Shown: piece by piece, positions 10,347-23,400 of the stretch
Position numbering within the stretch: the first letter of the stretch is position 1
How the letters are laid out: the number at the start of each line of letters is the position of its first letter
From: Macropodus opercularis
Lineage: Eukaryota > Chordata > Actinopteri > Anabantiformes > Osphronemidae
Length of the DNA stretch: 64,000 bases
Direction of reading: 5' to 3'
Assembly (NCBI GenBank): GCA_030770545.1
Contig: CM061106.1
Location: 14,557,001-14,621,000, forward strand
Notes under the pieces: generated by a model
What the model saw: the letters and a program-made list of their open reading frames with translations, nothing else
Database searches by the model: none
Told to the model about the DNA's origin: nothing
Translations under genes and position numbers: made by a program

Positions 10347-11215
10347 ATAGAAGGACTCTCTCTCTTAATGAGTTAGCATTTTACTTGCTAAGCATTAGCC
10401 TCAAAGCTGCTACTGATGGTTAGCTAACCTGTAGCTCACTAGCTGCCAGTTTCTAACAGGCCAGTAATTAATCTACGATCTTAAAATGTTTTTTGACTTA
10501 TCGAGTGACAAATATTCAGTTTAGTTTTCAATTTCATAAAATTAAAAATTGTATTGACTGGAATAAAATGTTTGCTTACTGATTGGCCTCTGACCCTGGT
10601 GACGTCACAGAATGTTGTATCTAGCGACGGGACAACAATCTTTCAGCCGTTTCCACAACAGACAGAGACACAGGTAAGATGTTTCCAGCTGAGCTCAATG
10701 TTAATTTTACTGTATTTACTCTTTGTTATATTTCTTATTTCTTGTGTTTAGTTTATTCAGATAAACACAGACTAGATACATTCACCGATAGAAGGACTCT
10801 CTCTCTGAATGAGTCAGCATTTTACTTGCTAAGCATTAGCCTCAATGCTGCTACTGATGGTTAGCTAACCTATAGCTCGCTGGCTGCCAGTTTCTAATAG
10901 GCCAGTAATTAACTTGTGTCTCTACGATGTCAAAATGTTTATCTGACTTATCGACTGACAAATATTCAGTTTAGTTTCCAATTTCATAAAATTAAAAATT
11001 GTATTGACTGGAATAAAATGTTTGCTTACTGATTGGCCTCCGACTCAGGTGACGTCACAGACTGTTGTATCTAGAGACGGGACAACAATCTTTCAGCCGT
11101 TTCCACAACTGACAGAGACACAGGTAGGATGTTTACAGCTGAGCTCAGTGCTAATTTTACTGTCTTTATTTTGTTATATTTCTTATTTCTTGTGTTTAGT
11201 TTATCTTCATGCTTC
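10347..11215 (+). repeat. Tandem duplication (~441 bp unit) carrying a 63-nt exon-like segment
   Basis: GATAGAAGGACTCTCTCTCT recurs at 10,347 and about 10,788, and the two units stay alignable to about 11,215. Each has a 63-nt segment between a GTGACGTCACAG acceptor and a CAG|gtaag/gtagg donor: 10,611-10,673 and 11,061-11,123. Both are open and encode NVVSSDGTTIFQPFPQQTETQ-like peptide with one or two changes. A third degraded version (TTCCACAGCAGATAGAGACACAG) sits near 11,500. A preceding possible exon ends at TTTATTCAG|gtaaac (10,334). I do not recognise the peptide. Confidence 0.55.
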
Positions 11216-11229
11216 TGTCAAATTTTCGT

Positions 11230-11560
11230 CATTTAATGATGAATAATATGTGGTTCTGTCAACCTGAAGTGCTTTTATATAGTGTTAAACTGTCTTTCAA
11301 TGCTGGATTCAGGTAATTAGTTGGAGTCACTGTCTTTCTAGTGTTTGGTTCGTCTGCTTTAGTCAGTGAGTGGGTTTGTTAAATGCTGACTGAAACCATC
11401 AGTGTCTAACAGTGAACTAAATGCAGTGTTGACATAGTTATTGGTAACATCACTCAGACTTATTTGCTTAGTAACAGTAAACAGTCTTTTCCAGTTGATT
11501 CCACAGCAGATAGAGACACAGATCAGACAACTTATAGTTGAGATCAAAAGTTTATTTGAC
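11230..11560 (-). mobile_element. Short LINE-like fragment
   Basis: The minus strand reads AFSSLLDTDGFSQHLTNP, which resembles the endonuclease-domain end of L2-type LINEs. The flank 11,230-11,345 is similar to 62,100-62,215, which also lies beside an L2 endonuclease remnant. Short and decayed. Confidence 0.35.
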
Positions 11561-11659
11561 TTATATTTTGTGATCAGCCGAACCAGAGTGTGCTGAGAAG
11601 TTAACTGACCTGACCTGCATGTTTAGCTGCACCTTTTTCTGTTTGATAACTTTGCTTAT

Positions 11660-12235
11660 ATTTGCTTGTAAATACTGGATTTGCTCGTATCCTTAAAGAT
11701 GCAAACAGATTCACTTCATTTCTCAGAAAATATGTCAAAACACGTCGTCTCAGTGTTGCTTGGTTCCTGGTTCTGGCTCACACTGTTGTTGAACCAGCGA
11801 TACTGGGCCTTGCTAACCTCCTTTCTACATGCAGACAGGAGCGAGTCATGGAAAAGGCAGCAGCTCTACACAGAGTCACAGACTGGACCTTTGAGGCTGC
11901 GCAGGGAAGGATAACAGCTCATGGACGCTGTGGATCGAGGAGGAAGTTAAGCAGTTTTTCTCTATTTAAACACGTGTTTCTGGGTTGTGTTGTGTCATTG
12001 ATGAAGTGGTCAGAGTGTGGCATCCCAGGTAGGAGGAGGAGTGCTGGCATGCTGCGCCACTCTCTCAATCTATGTTCATTATTGTTTGTATTGCACTGCA
12101 AGGGAGGAAAAAGTTCCCGTCCCTTACAAGGCCATACAAACAGTCAGTGATACTGAGGGGCCTGTGTCTTTAGTGTCATGTAGAATGAGTCTTGCTGGGC
12201 TGTTGGGCCACCCACTCAAAAGTTTTAGTTAGTAT
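11660..12235. other. Unassigned sequence before the TAG-rich tract
   Basis: Overlapping open frames of 77 and about 160 codons exist on the plus strand, but the longest has no ATG at its start, no family resemblance and no convincing splice pattern. I make no gene call. Confidence 0.3.
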
Positions 12236-12960
12236 TGTAGTAGAAGTGTTGTAGTAGTATCACAGTAGTAGTAGTAGAAGGGTCATACTAGTAGTAGTAG
12301 AAATAGTAATAGTAGAAGTGTAGTAGTAATGGTATTAGTGTTGTACCTGTAGGACAGTAGTAGTTATGGTAGTACTAGTCATGGTAGTGTCCTACTATTT
12401 TAGTAGTAGCTGTAGTAGTGTCCTACTAGTAGTAGCTGTAGTGTAGTATTAGTAGTAGTGGCCTACTAGTAGTAGCTGTAGGTTAGTATTAGTAGTAGTG
12501 TCCTACTAGTAGTAGTTGTAGTGTAGTATTAGTAGTGTCCTATTAGTAGTAGCTGTAGTGTAGTATTAGTAGTAGTGTCCTATTAGTAGTAGCTGTAGTG
12601 TAGTATTAGTTGTAGTGTCCTACTAGTAGTAGCTGTAGTGTAGTATTAGTAGTAGTGTCCTACTAGTAGTAGTTGTAGTGTAGTATTAGTAGTAGTGTCC
12701 TAGTAGCAGCAGGATATTAGTAGTCGTGTTGTCTAGCAGTAGCGTGTAGTACTCAAAGTAGTTTTTTAGTATGCATGTAGTAGTATTCAGTGTAGTAGTG
12801 TAATGGTTGTATGGTAGTAGTAGTAGTAGTCTTCTATTAGTGGTGGTATTGTACTAGTGTATTAGTAGGGGTAGTGTTGTTTTTTGTAGTAGTGTTATGG
12901 TGAGAGTGGTGTCGTCATAGTAGCAGTCTAGCAGTAGTATTGTACTATTTAGTATAGTGA
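12236..12960. repeat. TAG/GTA-rich microsatellite-minisatellite
   Basis: Dense imperfect TAG trinucleotides, with a local ~57-60 bp unit containing TAGTGTCCTACTAGTAGTAG repeated about seven times between roughly 12,390 and 12,710. Confidence 0.85.
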
Positions 12961-13039
12961 AGTAGAGAATAGTATAATTTAGTGTAGTATAGTGTCATAT
13001 AATCTAGTATTGTGTAGTTTGGCCTAGTATGGTGCAGTA

Positions 13040-13290
13040 GTGTAATAGAATATAATAGAGTTTAGAGTCGTTTAATATAGTGTAGTCTAATGTAATATAG
13101 TCTAGTTTAGTGCAGTAGGGTAATAAGAATATAATAGAGTTTAGAGTCGTTTAATATAGTGTAGTCTAATGTAATATAGTCTAGTTTAGTGCAGTAGGGT
13201 AATAAGAATATAATAGAGTTTAGAGTCGTTTAATATAGTGTAGTCTAATGTAATATAGTCTAGTTTAGTGCAGTAGGGTAATAAGAGTGT
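13040..13290. repeat. 79-bp tandem repeat, three copies
   Basis: GAGTCGTTTAATATAGTGTA recurs at about 13,065, 13,144 and 13,223, a 79-bp period. The unit ends TAGTGCAGTAGGGTAATAAG. Confidence 0.85.
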
Positions 13291-13399
13291 AATAGAGATT
13301 ACTTTAGTAATGTGTCATAGTAGTTGTATTGAACTATGTAATATAGTTAAGTAGAGTGTAGTATATTATAGTGTGTGTGGTAGTGTAGTGGAGTTTAAT

Positions 13400-14165
13400 A
13401 TAGTATAGTGTAATATACTCTAGTGTACTTTAGTATAATGTAGTGTAATTTAATATAATCTAGTATAGTATAGTGTATTATAGTCTGTTATAGTGTAGTT
13501 TAGTATAATATTGTAAAATTTAATCTGTAATGTATTGCGTACTGTAATATAGTGTAATATAGTCTAGTGTACTTTAGTTTAGTATAATGTAGTGTAATTT
13601 AATATAATCTAGTATAGTATAGTGTATTATAGTCTGTTATAGTGTAGTTTAGTATAATATTGTAAAATTTAATCTGTAATGTATTGCGTACTGTAATATA
13701 GTGTAATATAGTCTAGTGTACTTTAGTTTAGTATAATGTGGTGTAATTTAATATAATCTAGTATAGTATAGTGTATTATAGTCTGTTATAGTGTAGTTTA
13801 GTATAATATTGTAAAATTTAATCTGTAATGTATTGCGTACTGTAATATAGTGTAATATAGTCTAGTGTACTTTAGTTTAGTATAATGTAGTGTAATTTAA
13901 TATAATCTAGTATAGTATAGTGTATTATAGTCTGTTATAGTGTAGTTTAGTATAATATTGTAAAATTTAATCTGTAATGTATTGCGTACTGTAATATAGT
14001 GTAATATAGTCTAGTGTACTTTAGTTTAGTATAATGTAGTGTAATTTAATATAATCTAGTGTAGTATAGTGTATTATAGTCTGTTATAGTGTAGTTTTGT
14101 ATAATATTGTAAAATTTAATCTGTAATGTATTGCGTACTGTAGTATAGTGTAATATAGTCTAGTG
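13400..14165. repeat. 149-bp AT-rich tandem repeat, about five copies
   Basis: ATTGCGTACTG occurs at 13,534, 13,683, 13,832, 13,981 and 14,130, exactly 149 bases apart each time. Units are nearly identical and very AT-rich. Confidence 0.9.
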
Positions 14166-15419
14166 TAGAATAGTACAATGCAGGTATATTCTAATTTAGT
14201 GTAGTCTAGCATTGTGCAATATAGTATAGTATTAAATAGTCTACAATAGTGTAGTTTAGCATAATGTAGTTTGATAATTGTAATTTAATTTAGTGTAGTT
14301 TACTGTATTATCGTCTTTAATGGTGGAGAACAGAAGCGGATCCTCCACTGGGCCACACTAACAAAAACAGACACTCCACTAGCCTGCAGTATGAGAAGCG
14401 GACCGTCCACAGGACACAGGAATAGAAGTGGACCCTGAGACACAGGAACAGAAGTGGATCCTCCTCCAGACCGCAGGAAAAGAAGCGGACCGCCTGCAGG
14501 ACACAGGAATAGAAGTGGACCCTCCATCGAACCACAGGAACAAAAGTAGACCCTCCTCCAGACCACACTGACAGAAACAGACCCTTCACTGGGCAGCAGT
14601 ATGAGAAGCGGACCCTCAGCAGGACACAGAAACAGAAGTGGATCCTCCTCCAGACCGCAGGAACAGAAGCCAACCCTCAGCAGGACACAGGAATAGAAGC
14701 GGACCCTCCACAGAACGACAAGAACAGATTCGGATCCTCTGCAGGACACAAGGATAGAAGTGGACCCTCCACTGGAACACAGGAACAGAAGTGGATCCTC
14801 CTCCAGACCGCAGGAACAGAAGCCGACCCTCAGCAGGACACAGGAACAGAAGTGGATCCCTATACCGAACTACAAGAACAGAAGCGGACCCTCTGCTGGA
14901 CACGGGGATAGAAGTGGACCCTCCACTGGAACACAGGAACAGAAGTGGATCCTCCTCCGGAACGCAGGAAGAGAAACGGACCCTCAGCAAGACACAAAAA
15001 CAGAAGTGGATCCTCTTCCAGACTGCAGGAACAGAAGTGGACCCTCATCAGGTCACAGGAACAGAAGTGGACCCTCATCAGGTCACAGGAACAGAAGTGG
15101 ATCCTCCACTGGAACACAGGAACAGAAGTGGATCCTCCTCCGGACCGCAGGAACAGAAGCGCACCCTCAGCAGGACACAGGAACAGAAGTGGACCCTCCT
15201 CCGGAACGCAGGAAGAGAAGCGGACCCTCAGCAAGACACAGAAACAGAAGTGGATCCTCTTCCAGACTGCAGGAACAGAAGTGGACCCTCATCAGGTCAC
15301 AGGAACAGAAGTGGACCCTCCACCGAACCACAAGAAGAGAAGCAGACACTCCGCAGGACACAGGAATAGAAGTGGATCCTCCTCTGGGACACAGGAACAG
15401 AAGTGGGCCGCCCTCCAGG

Positions 15420-18400
15420 ACACAGGAACAGAATCGGACCACAGGACACAGGTACAGAAGTGGAAGCTCCACCGAACCACAGGAACAGAAGCGGACCCTC
15501 AGCAGGACACGGGAATAGAAGTGGACACTCCTCTGGACTGCAGGAACAGAAGTGGATCCTCCACCTAATCACAAGAACAGAAGTGGACCCTCTGCAGGAC
15601 ACGGGGATAGAAGCGGACCCTCAGCAGGACACAGAAACAGAAGTGGATCCTCCTCCAGACCGCAGGAACAGAAGCTGACCCTCCGCAGGACACAGGAAAA
15701 GAAGCGGACCCTCCGTAGTACACAGTAATAGAAGCGGATCGTCCACAGGACACAGGAATAGAAGTGGACCCTCCACTGGGACACAGTAACAGAACCGGAC
15801 CGCAGGACACAGAAACAGAAGTGGATCCTCCACCGAACCACAAGAACAGAAGCGGATGCTCTGAAGGACACAGGGATAGAAGTGGACCCTCCTTTGGGAC
15901 ACAGGAACAGAAGCGGACCCTCAGCAGGTCACAGAAGCAGAAGTGGATCCTCCTCTGGACCGCAGGAAAAGATACGGACCCTCAGCAGGACACAGGAACA
16001 GAAGTGGATCCTCCACAGGACACAGGAACAGAAGTGGATCCTCCACAGGACGCAGGAACAGAAGAGGACCCTCCGCAAGACACAGAAACAGAAGTGGATC
16101 CTCCACCGAACCACAAGAACAGAAGCGGATGCTCTGAAGGACACAGGGATAGAAGTGGACCCTCCACCGAACCACAGGAACACAAGCGGACCCTCTGCAG
16201 GACACAGGAACAGAAGCGGACCCTCATGAAGTCACATGAACAGAAGTGGACCCTCCGTAGTACACAGTAATAGAAGCGGATCGTCCACAGGACACAGGAA
16301 CAGAAGTGGATCCTCCTCCGAACCACAAGAACAGAAGTGGACGCTCATCAGGTCACAGGAACAGAAGTGGACCCTCCACCGAACCACAAGAACAGAAGCG
16401 GACCCTCTGCAGGACACAAGGATAGAAGTGGACCCTCCTCTAGGACACAGGAACAGAAGTGGATCCTCCTCTGGACCGCAGGAAAAGATACGGACCCTCA
16501 GCAGGACACAGGAACAGAAGTGGATCCTCCACAGGACACAGGAACAGAAGTGGACCCTCCACTGGAACACAGGAACAGAAGTGGATCCTCCTCTGGACCG
16601 CAGGAAAAGATACGGACCCTCAGCAGGACACAGGAACAGAAGTGGATCCTCCACAGGACGCAGGAACAGAAGAGGACCCTCAGCAGGACACAGAAACAGA
16701 AGTGGATCCTCCTCCAGACCGCAGGAACAGAAGCTGACCCTCCGCAGGACACAGGAAAAGAAGCGGACCCTCATGAGGTCACAGGAACAGAAGTGGACCC
16801 TCCGTAGTACACAGTAATAGAAGCGGATCGTCCACAGGACACAGGAATAGAAGTGGACCCTCCACTGGGACACAGTAACAGAACCGGACCGCAGGTCACA
16901 GGAACAGAAGTGGATCCTCCTCCAGATTGCAGGAACAGAAGTGGACCCTCCACCGAACCACAAGAACAGAAGCGGACCCTCTGCAGGACACAAGGATAGA
17001 AGTGGACCCTCCTCTAGGACACAGGAACAGAAGTGGATCCTCCTCTGGACCGCAGGAAAAGATACGGACCCTCAGCAGGACACAGGAACAGAAGTGGATC
17101 CTCCACAGGACACAGGAACAGAAGTGGATCCTCCACAGGACACAGGAACAGAAGTGGACCCTCCACTGGAACACAGGAACAGAAGTGGATCCTCCTCTGG
17201 ACCGCAGGAAAAGATACAGACCCTCAGCAGGACACAGGAACAGAAGTGGATCCTCCACAGGACGCAGGAACAGAAGAGGACCCTCAGCAGGACACAGAAA
17301 CAGAAGTGGACCCTCCTCCAGACTGCAGGAACAGAAGTGGATCCTCCACCGAACCACAAGAACAGAAGCGGATGCTCTGAAGGACACAGGGATAGAAGTG
17401 GACCCTCCTCTGGGACACAGGAACAGAAGTGGACCCTCCACCGAACCACAATATCAGAAGCGGACACTCCGCAGGACACAGGAATAGAAGTGGACCCTCC
17501 TCTGGGACACAGGAACAGAAGCGGACCCTCAGCAGGTCACAGAAGCAGAAGTGGATCCTCCTCTGGACCGCAGGAAAAGATACGGACCCTCAGCAGGACA
17601 CAGGAACAGAAGTGGACCCTCCACTGGAACACAGGAACAGAAGTGGATCCTCCTCCGGACCGCAGGAACAGAAGCGCACCCTCAGCAGGACACAGGAACA
17701 GAAGTGGACCCTCCACTGGAACACAGGAACAGAAGTGGATCCTCCTCCGGACCGCAGGAACAGAAGCGCACCCTCAGCAGGACACAGGAACAGAAGTGGA
17801 CCCTCCACCGAACCACAAAAACAGAAGCGGACACTCCGTAGGACTCAGGAATAGAAGTGGACCCTCCTCTGGGACACAGGAACAGAAGTGGACTCTCCAC
17901 CGAACCACAAGAAGAGAAGCAGACACTCCGCAGGACACAGGAATAGAAGTGGACCCTCCTCTGGGACACAGGAACAGAAGTGGGCCGCCCTCCAGGACAC
18001 AGGAACAGAAGCGGACCCTCAGCAGGACACGGGAATAGAAGTGGTCACTCCTCTGGACTGCAGGAACAGAAGTGGATCCTCCACCTAACCACAAGAACAG
18101 AAGTGGACCCTCTGCAGGACACGGGGATAGAAGCGGACCCTCAGCAGGACACAGAAACAGAAGTGGATCCTCCTCCAGACCGCAGGAACAGAAGCTGACC
18201 CTCCGCAGGACACAGGAAAAGAAGCGGACCCTCATGAGGTCACAGGAACAGAAGTGGACCCTCAGCAGGACACAGAAACAGAAGTGGATCCTCCTCCAGA
18301 CCGCAGTAATAGAAGCGGATCGTCCACAGGACACAGGAATAGAAGTGGACCCTCCATTGGGACACAGTAACAGAACCGGACCGCAGGTCACAGGAACAGA

Positions 18401-20480
18401 AGTGGATCCTCCTCCAGATTGCAGGAACAGAAGTGGACCCTCCACCGAACCACAAGAACAGAAGCGGACCCTCTGCAGGACACAAGGATAGAAGTGGACC
18501 CTCCTCTAGGACACAGGAACAGAAGTGGATCCTCCTCTGGACCGCAGGAAAAGATACGGACCCTCAGCAGGACACAGGAACAGAAGTGGATCCTCCACAG
18601 GACACAGGAACAGAAGTGGACCCTCCACTGGAACACAGGAACAGAAGTGGATCCTCCTCTGGACCGCAGGAAAAGATACAGACCCTCAGCAGGACACAGG
18701 AACAGAAGTGGATCCTCCACAGGACGCAGGAACAGAAGAGGACCCTCAGCAGGACACAGAAACAGAAGTGGACCCTCCTCCAGACTGCAGGAACAGAAGT
18801 GGATCCTCCACCGAACCACAAGAACAGAAGCGGATGCTCTGAAGGACACAGGTATAGAAGTGGACCCTTCTCTGGGACACAGGAACAGAAGTGGACCCTC
18901 CACCGAACCACAGGAACACAAGCGGACCCTCCGCAGGACACAGGAACAGAAGCGGACCCTCATGAAGTCACATGAACAGAAGTGGACCCTCCGTAGTACA
19001 CAGTAATAGAAGCGGATCGTCCACAGGACACAGGAATAGAAGTGGACCCTCCACTGGGACACAGTAACAGAACCGGACCGCAGGTCACAGGAACAGAAGT
19101 GGATCCTCCTCCGAACCACAAGAACAGAAGTGGACGCTCATCAGGTCACAGGAACAGAAGTGGACCCTCCACCGAACCACAAGAACAGAAGCGGACCCTC
19201 TGCAGGACACAAGGATAGAAGTGGACCCTCCTCTAGGACACAGGAACAGAAGTGGATCCTCCTCTGGACCGCAGGAAAAGATACGGACCCTCAGCAGGAC
19301 ACAGGAACAGAAGTGGATCCTCCACAGGACACAGGAACAGAAGTGGACCCTCCACTGGAACACAGGAACAGAAGTGGATCCTCCTCTGGACCGCAGGAAA
19401 AGATACGGACCCTCAGCAGGACACAGGAACAAAAGTGGATCCTCCACAGGACGCAGGAACAGAAGAGGACCCTCAGCAGGACACAGAAACAGAAGTGGAC
19501 CCTCCTCCAGACTGCAGGAACAGAAGTGGATCCTCCACCGAACCACAAGAACAGAAGCTGACGCTCTGAAGGACACAGGAACAGAAGTGGACCCTCCACC
19601 AAACCTCAAGAACAGAAGCGGACCCTCTGCAGGACACGGGAATAGAAGTGGATCCTCCGCAGGACACAGGAACAGAAGTGGATCCTCCTCTGGACCGCGG
19701 GAAAAGATACGGACCCTCAGCAGGTCACAGGAACAGAAGTGGACCCTCCACCGAACCACAGGAACAGAAGCGGACCCTCTGCAGGACACGGGGATAGAAG
19801 CGGACCCTCAGCAGGAAACAGGAACAGAAGTGGACCCTCCGTAGTACACAGTAATAGAAGCGGATCGTCCACGGGACACAGGAATAGAAGTGGACCCTCC
19901 ACTGGGACACAGTAACAGAACCGGACCGCAGGTCACAGGAACAGAAGTGGATCCTCCTCCGAACCACAAGAACAGAAGTGGACGCTCATCAGGTCACAGG
20001 AACAGAAGTGGACCCTCCTCCGAACCACAAGAACAGAAGTGGACGCTCATCAGGTCACAGGAACAGAAGTGGACCCTCCACCGAACCACAGGAACAGAAG
20101 CGGACCCTCAGCAGGACACGGAGATAGAAGTGGACCCTCCTCTGGAACGCAGGAACAAAAGTGGATCCTCCACCTAACCATAAGAACAGAAGCGGACCCT
20201 CTGCAGGACACAAGGATAGAAGTGGACCCTCCTCTGGGACACAGGAACAGAAATGGATCCTCCTCCGGACCGCAGGAACAGAAGCGGACCGTCCACAGGA
20301 CACAGGAATAGAAGTGAACCCTCCTCTGGGACACAGGAAGAGAAGCGGGCCGCCCTCCAGGACACAGGAACAGAACTGGACCGCAGGAAACAGGAACAGA
20401 AGTGGACCCTCCACCGAACCACAGGAACACAAGCAGACCGTCCACAGGACACAGGAATAGAAGTGGACCCTCGTCTGGGA
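15420..20480. repeat. Higher-order block 1 of the minisatellite
   Basis: This block is repeated as 20,480 to about 26,130. Landmarks are offset by 5,060 near its start (15,427 and 20,487; 16,236 and 21,296), 5,334 around 16,900-17,430, 5,487 around 17,600-18,070, 5,456 around 18,420-18,530 and 5,975 around 19,085-20,040. The second block therefore gained internal units. A 1,492-bp internal repeat (16,927 and 18,419) also exists. Confidence 0.85.
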
Positions 20481-23400
20481 CACAGGAACAGAATCGGACC
20501 ACAGGACACAGGTACAGAAGTGGAAGCTCCACCGAACCACAGGAACAGAAGCGGACCCTCAGCAGGACACGGGAATAGAAGTGGACACTCCTCTGGACTG
20601 CAGGAACAGAAGTGGATCCTCCACCTAATCACAAGAACAGAAGTGGACCCTCTGCAGGACACGGGGATAGAAGCGGACCCTCAGCAGGACACAGAAACAG
20701 AAGTGGATCCTCCTCCAGACCGCAGGAACAGAATCTGACCCTCCGCAGGACACAGGAAAAGAAGCGGACCCTCCGTAGTACACAGTAATAGAAGCGGATC
20801 GTCCACAGGACACAGGAATAGAAGTGGACCCTCCACTGGGACACAGTAACAGAACCGGACCGCAGGACACAGAAACAGAAGTGGATCCTCCACCGAACCA
20901 CAAGAACAGAAGCGGATGCTCTGAAGGACACAGGGATAGAAGTGGACCCTCCTTTGGGACACAGGAACAGAAGCGGACCCTCAGCAGGTCACAGAAGCAG
21001 AAGTGGATCCTCCTCTGGACCGCAGGAAAAGATACGGACCCTCAGCAGGACACAGGAACAGAAGTGGATCCTCCACAGGACACAGGAACAGAAGTGGATC
21101 CTCCACAGGACGCAGGAACAGAAGAGGACCCTCCGCAAGACACAGAAACAGAAGTGGATCCTCCACCGAACCACAAGAACAGAAGCGGATGCTCTGAAGG
21201 ACACAGGGATAGAAGTGGACCCTCCACCGAACCACAGGAACACAAGCGGACCCTCTGCAGGACACAGGAACAGAAGCGGACCCTCATGAAGTCACATGAA
21301 CAGAAGTGGACCCTCCGTAGTACACAGTAATAGAAGCGGATCGTCCACAGGACACAGGAACAGAAGTGGATCCTCCTCCGAACCACAAGAACAGAAGTGG
21401 ACGCTCATCAGGTCACAGGAACAGAAGTGGACCCTCCACCGAACCACAAGAACAGAAGCGGACCCTCTGCAGGACACAAGGATAGAAGTGGACCCTCCTC
21501 TAGGACACAGGAACAGAAGTGGATCCTCCTCTGGACCGCAGGAAAAGATACGGACCCTCAGCAGGACACAGGAACAGAAGTGGATCCTCCACAGGACACA
21601 GGAACAGAAGTGGACCCTCCACTGGAACACAGGAACAGAAGTGGATCCTCCTCTGGACCGCAGGAAAAGATACGGACCCTCAGCAGGACACAGGAACAGA
21701 AGTGGATCCTCCACAGGACGCAGGAACAGAAGAGGACCCTCAGCAGGACACAGAAACAGAAGTGGATCCTCCTTCAGACTGCAGGAACAGAAGTGGATCC
21801 TCCACCGAACCACAAGAACAGAAGCTGACGCTCTGAAGGACACAGGAACAGAAGTGGACCCTCCACCAAACCTCAAGAACAGAAGCGGACCCTCTGCAGG
21901 ACACGGGGATAGAAGTGGATCCTCCGCAGGACACAGGAACAGAAGTGGATCCTCCACCTAACCACAAGAACAGAAGTGGACCCTCTGCAGGACACGGGGA
22001 TAGAAGAGGACCCTCAGCAGGACACAGAAACAGAAGTGGATCCTCCTCCAGACCGCAGGAACAGAAGCTGACCCTCCGCAGGACACAGGAAAAGAAGCGG
22101 ACCCTCATGAGGTCACAGGAACAGAAGTGGACCCTCCGTAGTACACAGTAATAGAAGCGGATCGTCCACAGGACACAGGAATAGAAGTGGACCCTCCACT
22201 GGGACACAGTAACAGAACCGGACCGCAGGTCACAGGAACAGAAGTGGATCCTCCTCCAGATTGCAGGAACAGAAGTGGACCCTCCACCGAACCACAAGAA
22301 CAGAAGCGGACCCTCTGCAGGACACAAGGATAGAAGTGGACCCTCCTCTAGGACACAGGAACAGAAGTGGATCCTCCTCTGGACCGCAGGAAAAGATACG
22401 GACCCTCAGCAGGACACAGGAACAGAAGTGGATCCTCCACAGGACACAGGAACAGAAGTGGATCCTCCACAGGACACAGGAACAGAAGTGGACCCTCCAC
22501 TGGAACACAGGAACAGAAGTGGATCCTCCTCTGGACCGCAGGAAAAGATACAGACCCTCAGCAGGACACAGGAACAGAAGTGGATCCTCCACAGGACGCA
22601 GGAACAGAAGAGGACCCTCAGCAGGACACAGAAACAGAAGTGGACCCTCCTCCAGACTGCAGGAACAGAAGTGGATCCTCCACCGAACCACAAGAACAGA
22701 AGCGGATGCTCTGAAGGACACAGGGATAGAAGTGGACCCTCCTCTGGGACACAGGAACAGAAGTGGACCCTCCACCGAACCACAATATCAGAAGCGGACA
22801 CTCCGCAGGACACAGGAATAGAAGTGGACCCTCCTCTGGGACACAGGAACAGAAGCGGACCCTCAGCAGGTCACAGAAGCAGAAGTGGATCCTCCTCTGG
22901 ACCGCAGGAAAAGATACGGACCCTCAGCAGGACACAGGAACAGAAGTGGACCCTCCACTGGAACACAGGAACAGAAGTGGATCCTCCTCCGGACCGCAGG
23001 AACAGAAGCGGACCCTCAGCAGGTCACAGAAGCAGAAGTGGATCCTCCTCTGGACCGCAGGAAAAGATACGGACCCTCAGCAGGACACAGGAACAGAAGT
23101 GGACCCTCCACTGGAACACAGGAACAGAAGTGGATCCTCCTCCGGACCGCAGGAACAGAAGCGCACCCTCAGCAGGACACAGGAACAGAAGTGGACCCTC
23201 CACTGGAACACAGGAACAGAAGTGGATCCTCCTCCGGACCGCAGGAACAGAAGCGCACCCTCAGCAGGACACAGGAACAGAAGTGGACCCTCCACCGAAC
23301 CACAAAAACAGAAGCGGACACTCCGTAGGACTCAGGAATAGAAGTGGACCCTCCTCTGGGACACAGGAACAGAAGTGGACCCTCCACCGAACCACAAGAA

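Noticed and set aside
11662..12150. 162-codon plus-strand frame
   Set aside because: The frame begins with a TTG rather than ATG, shows no family motif or repeated structure, and has no convincing splice sites.
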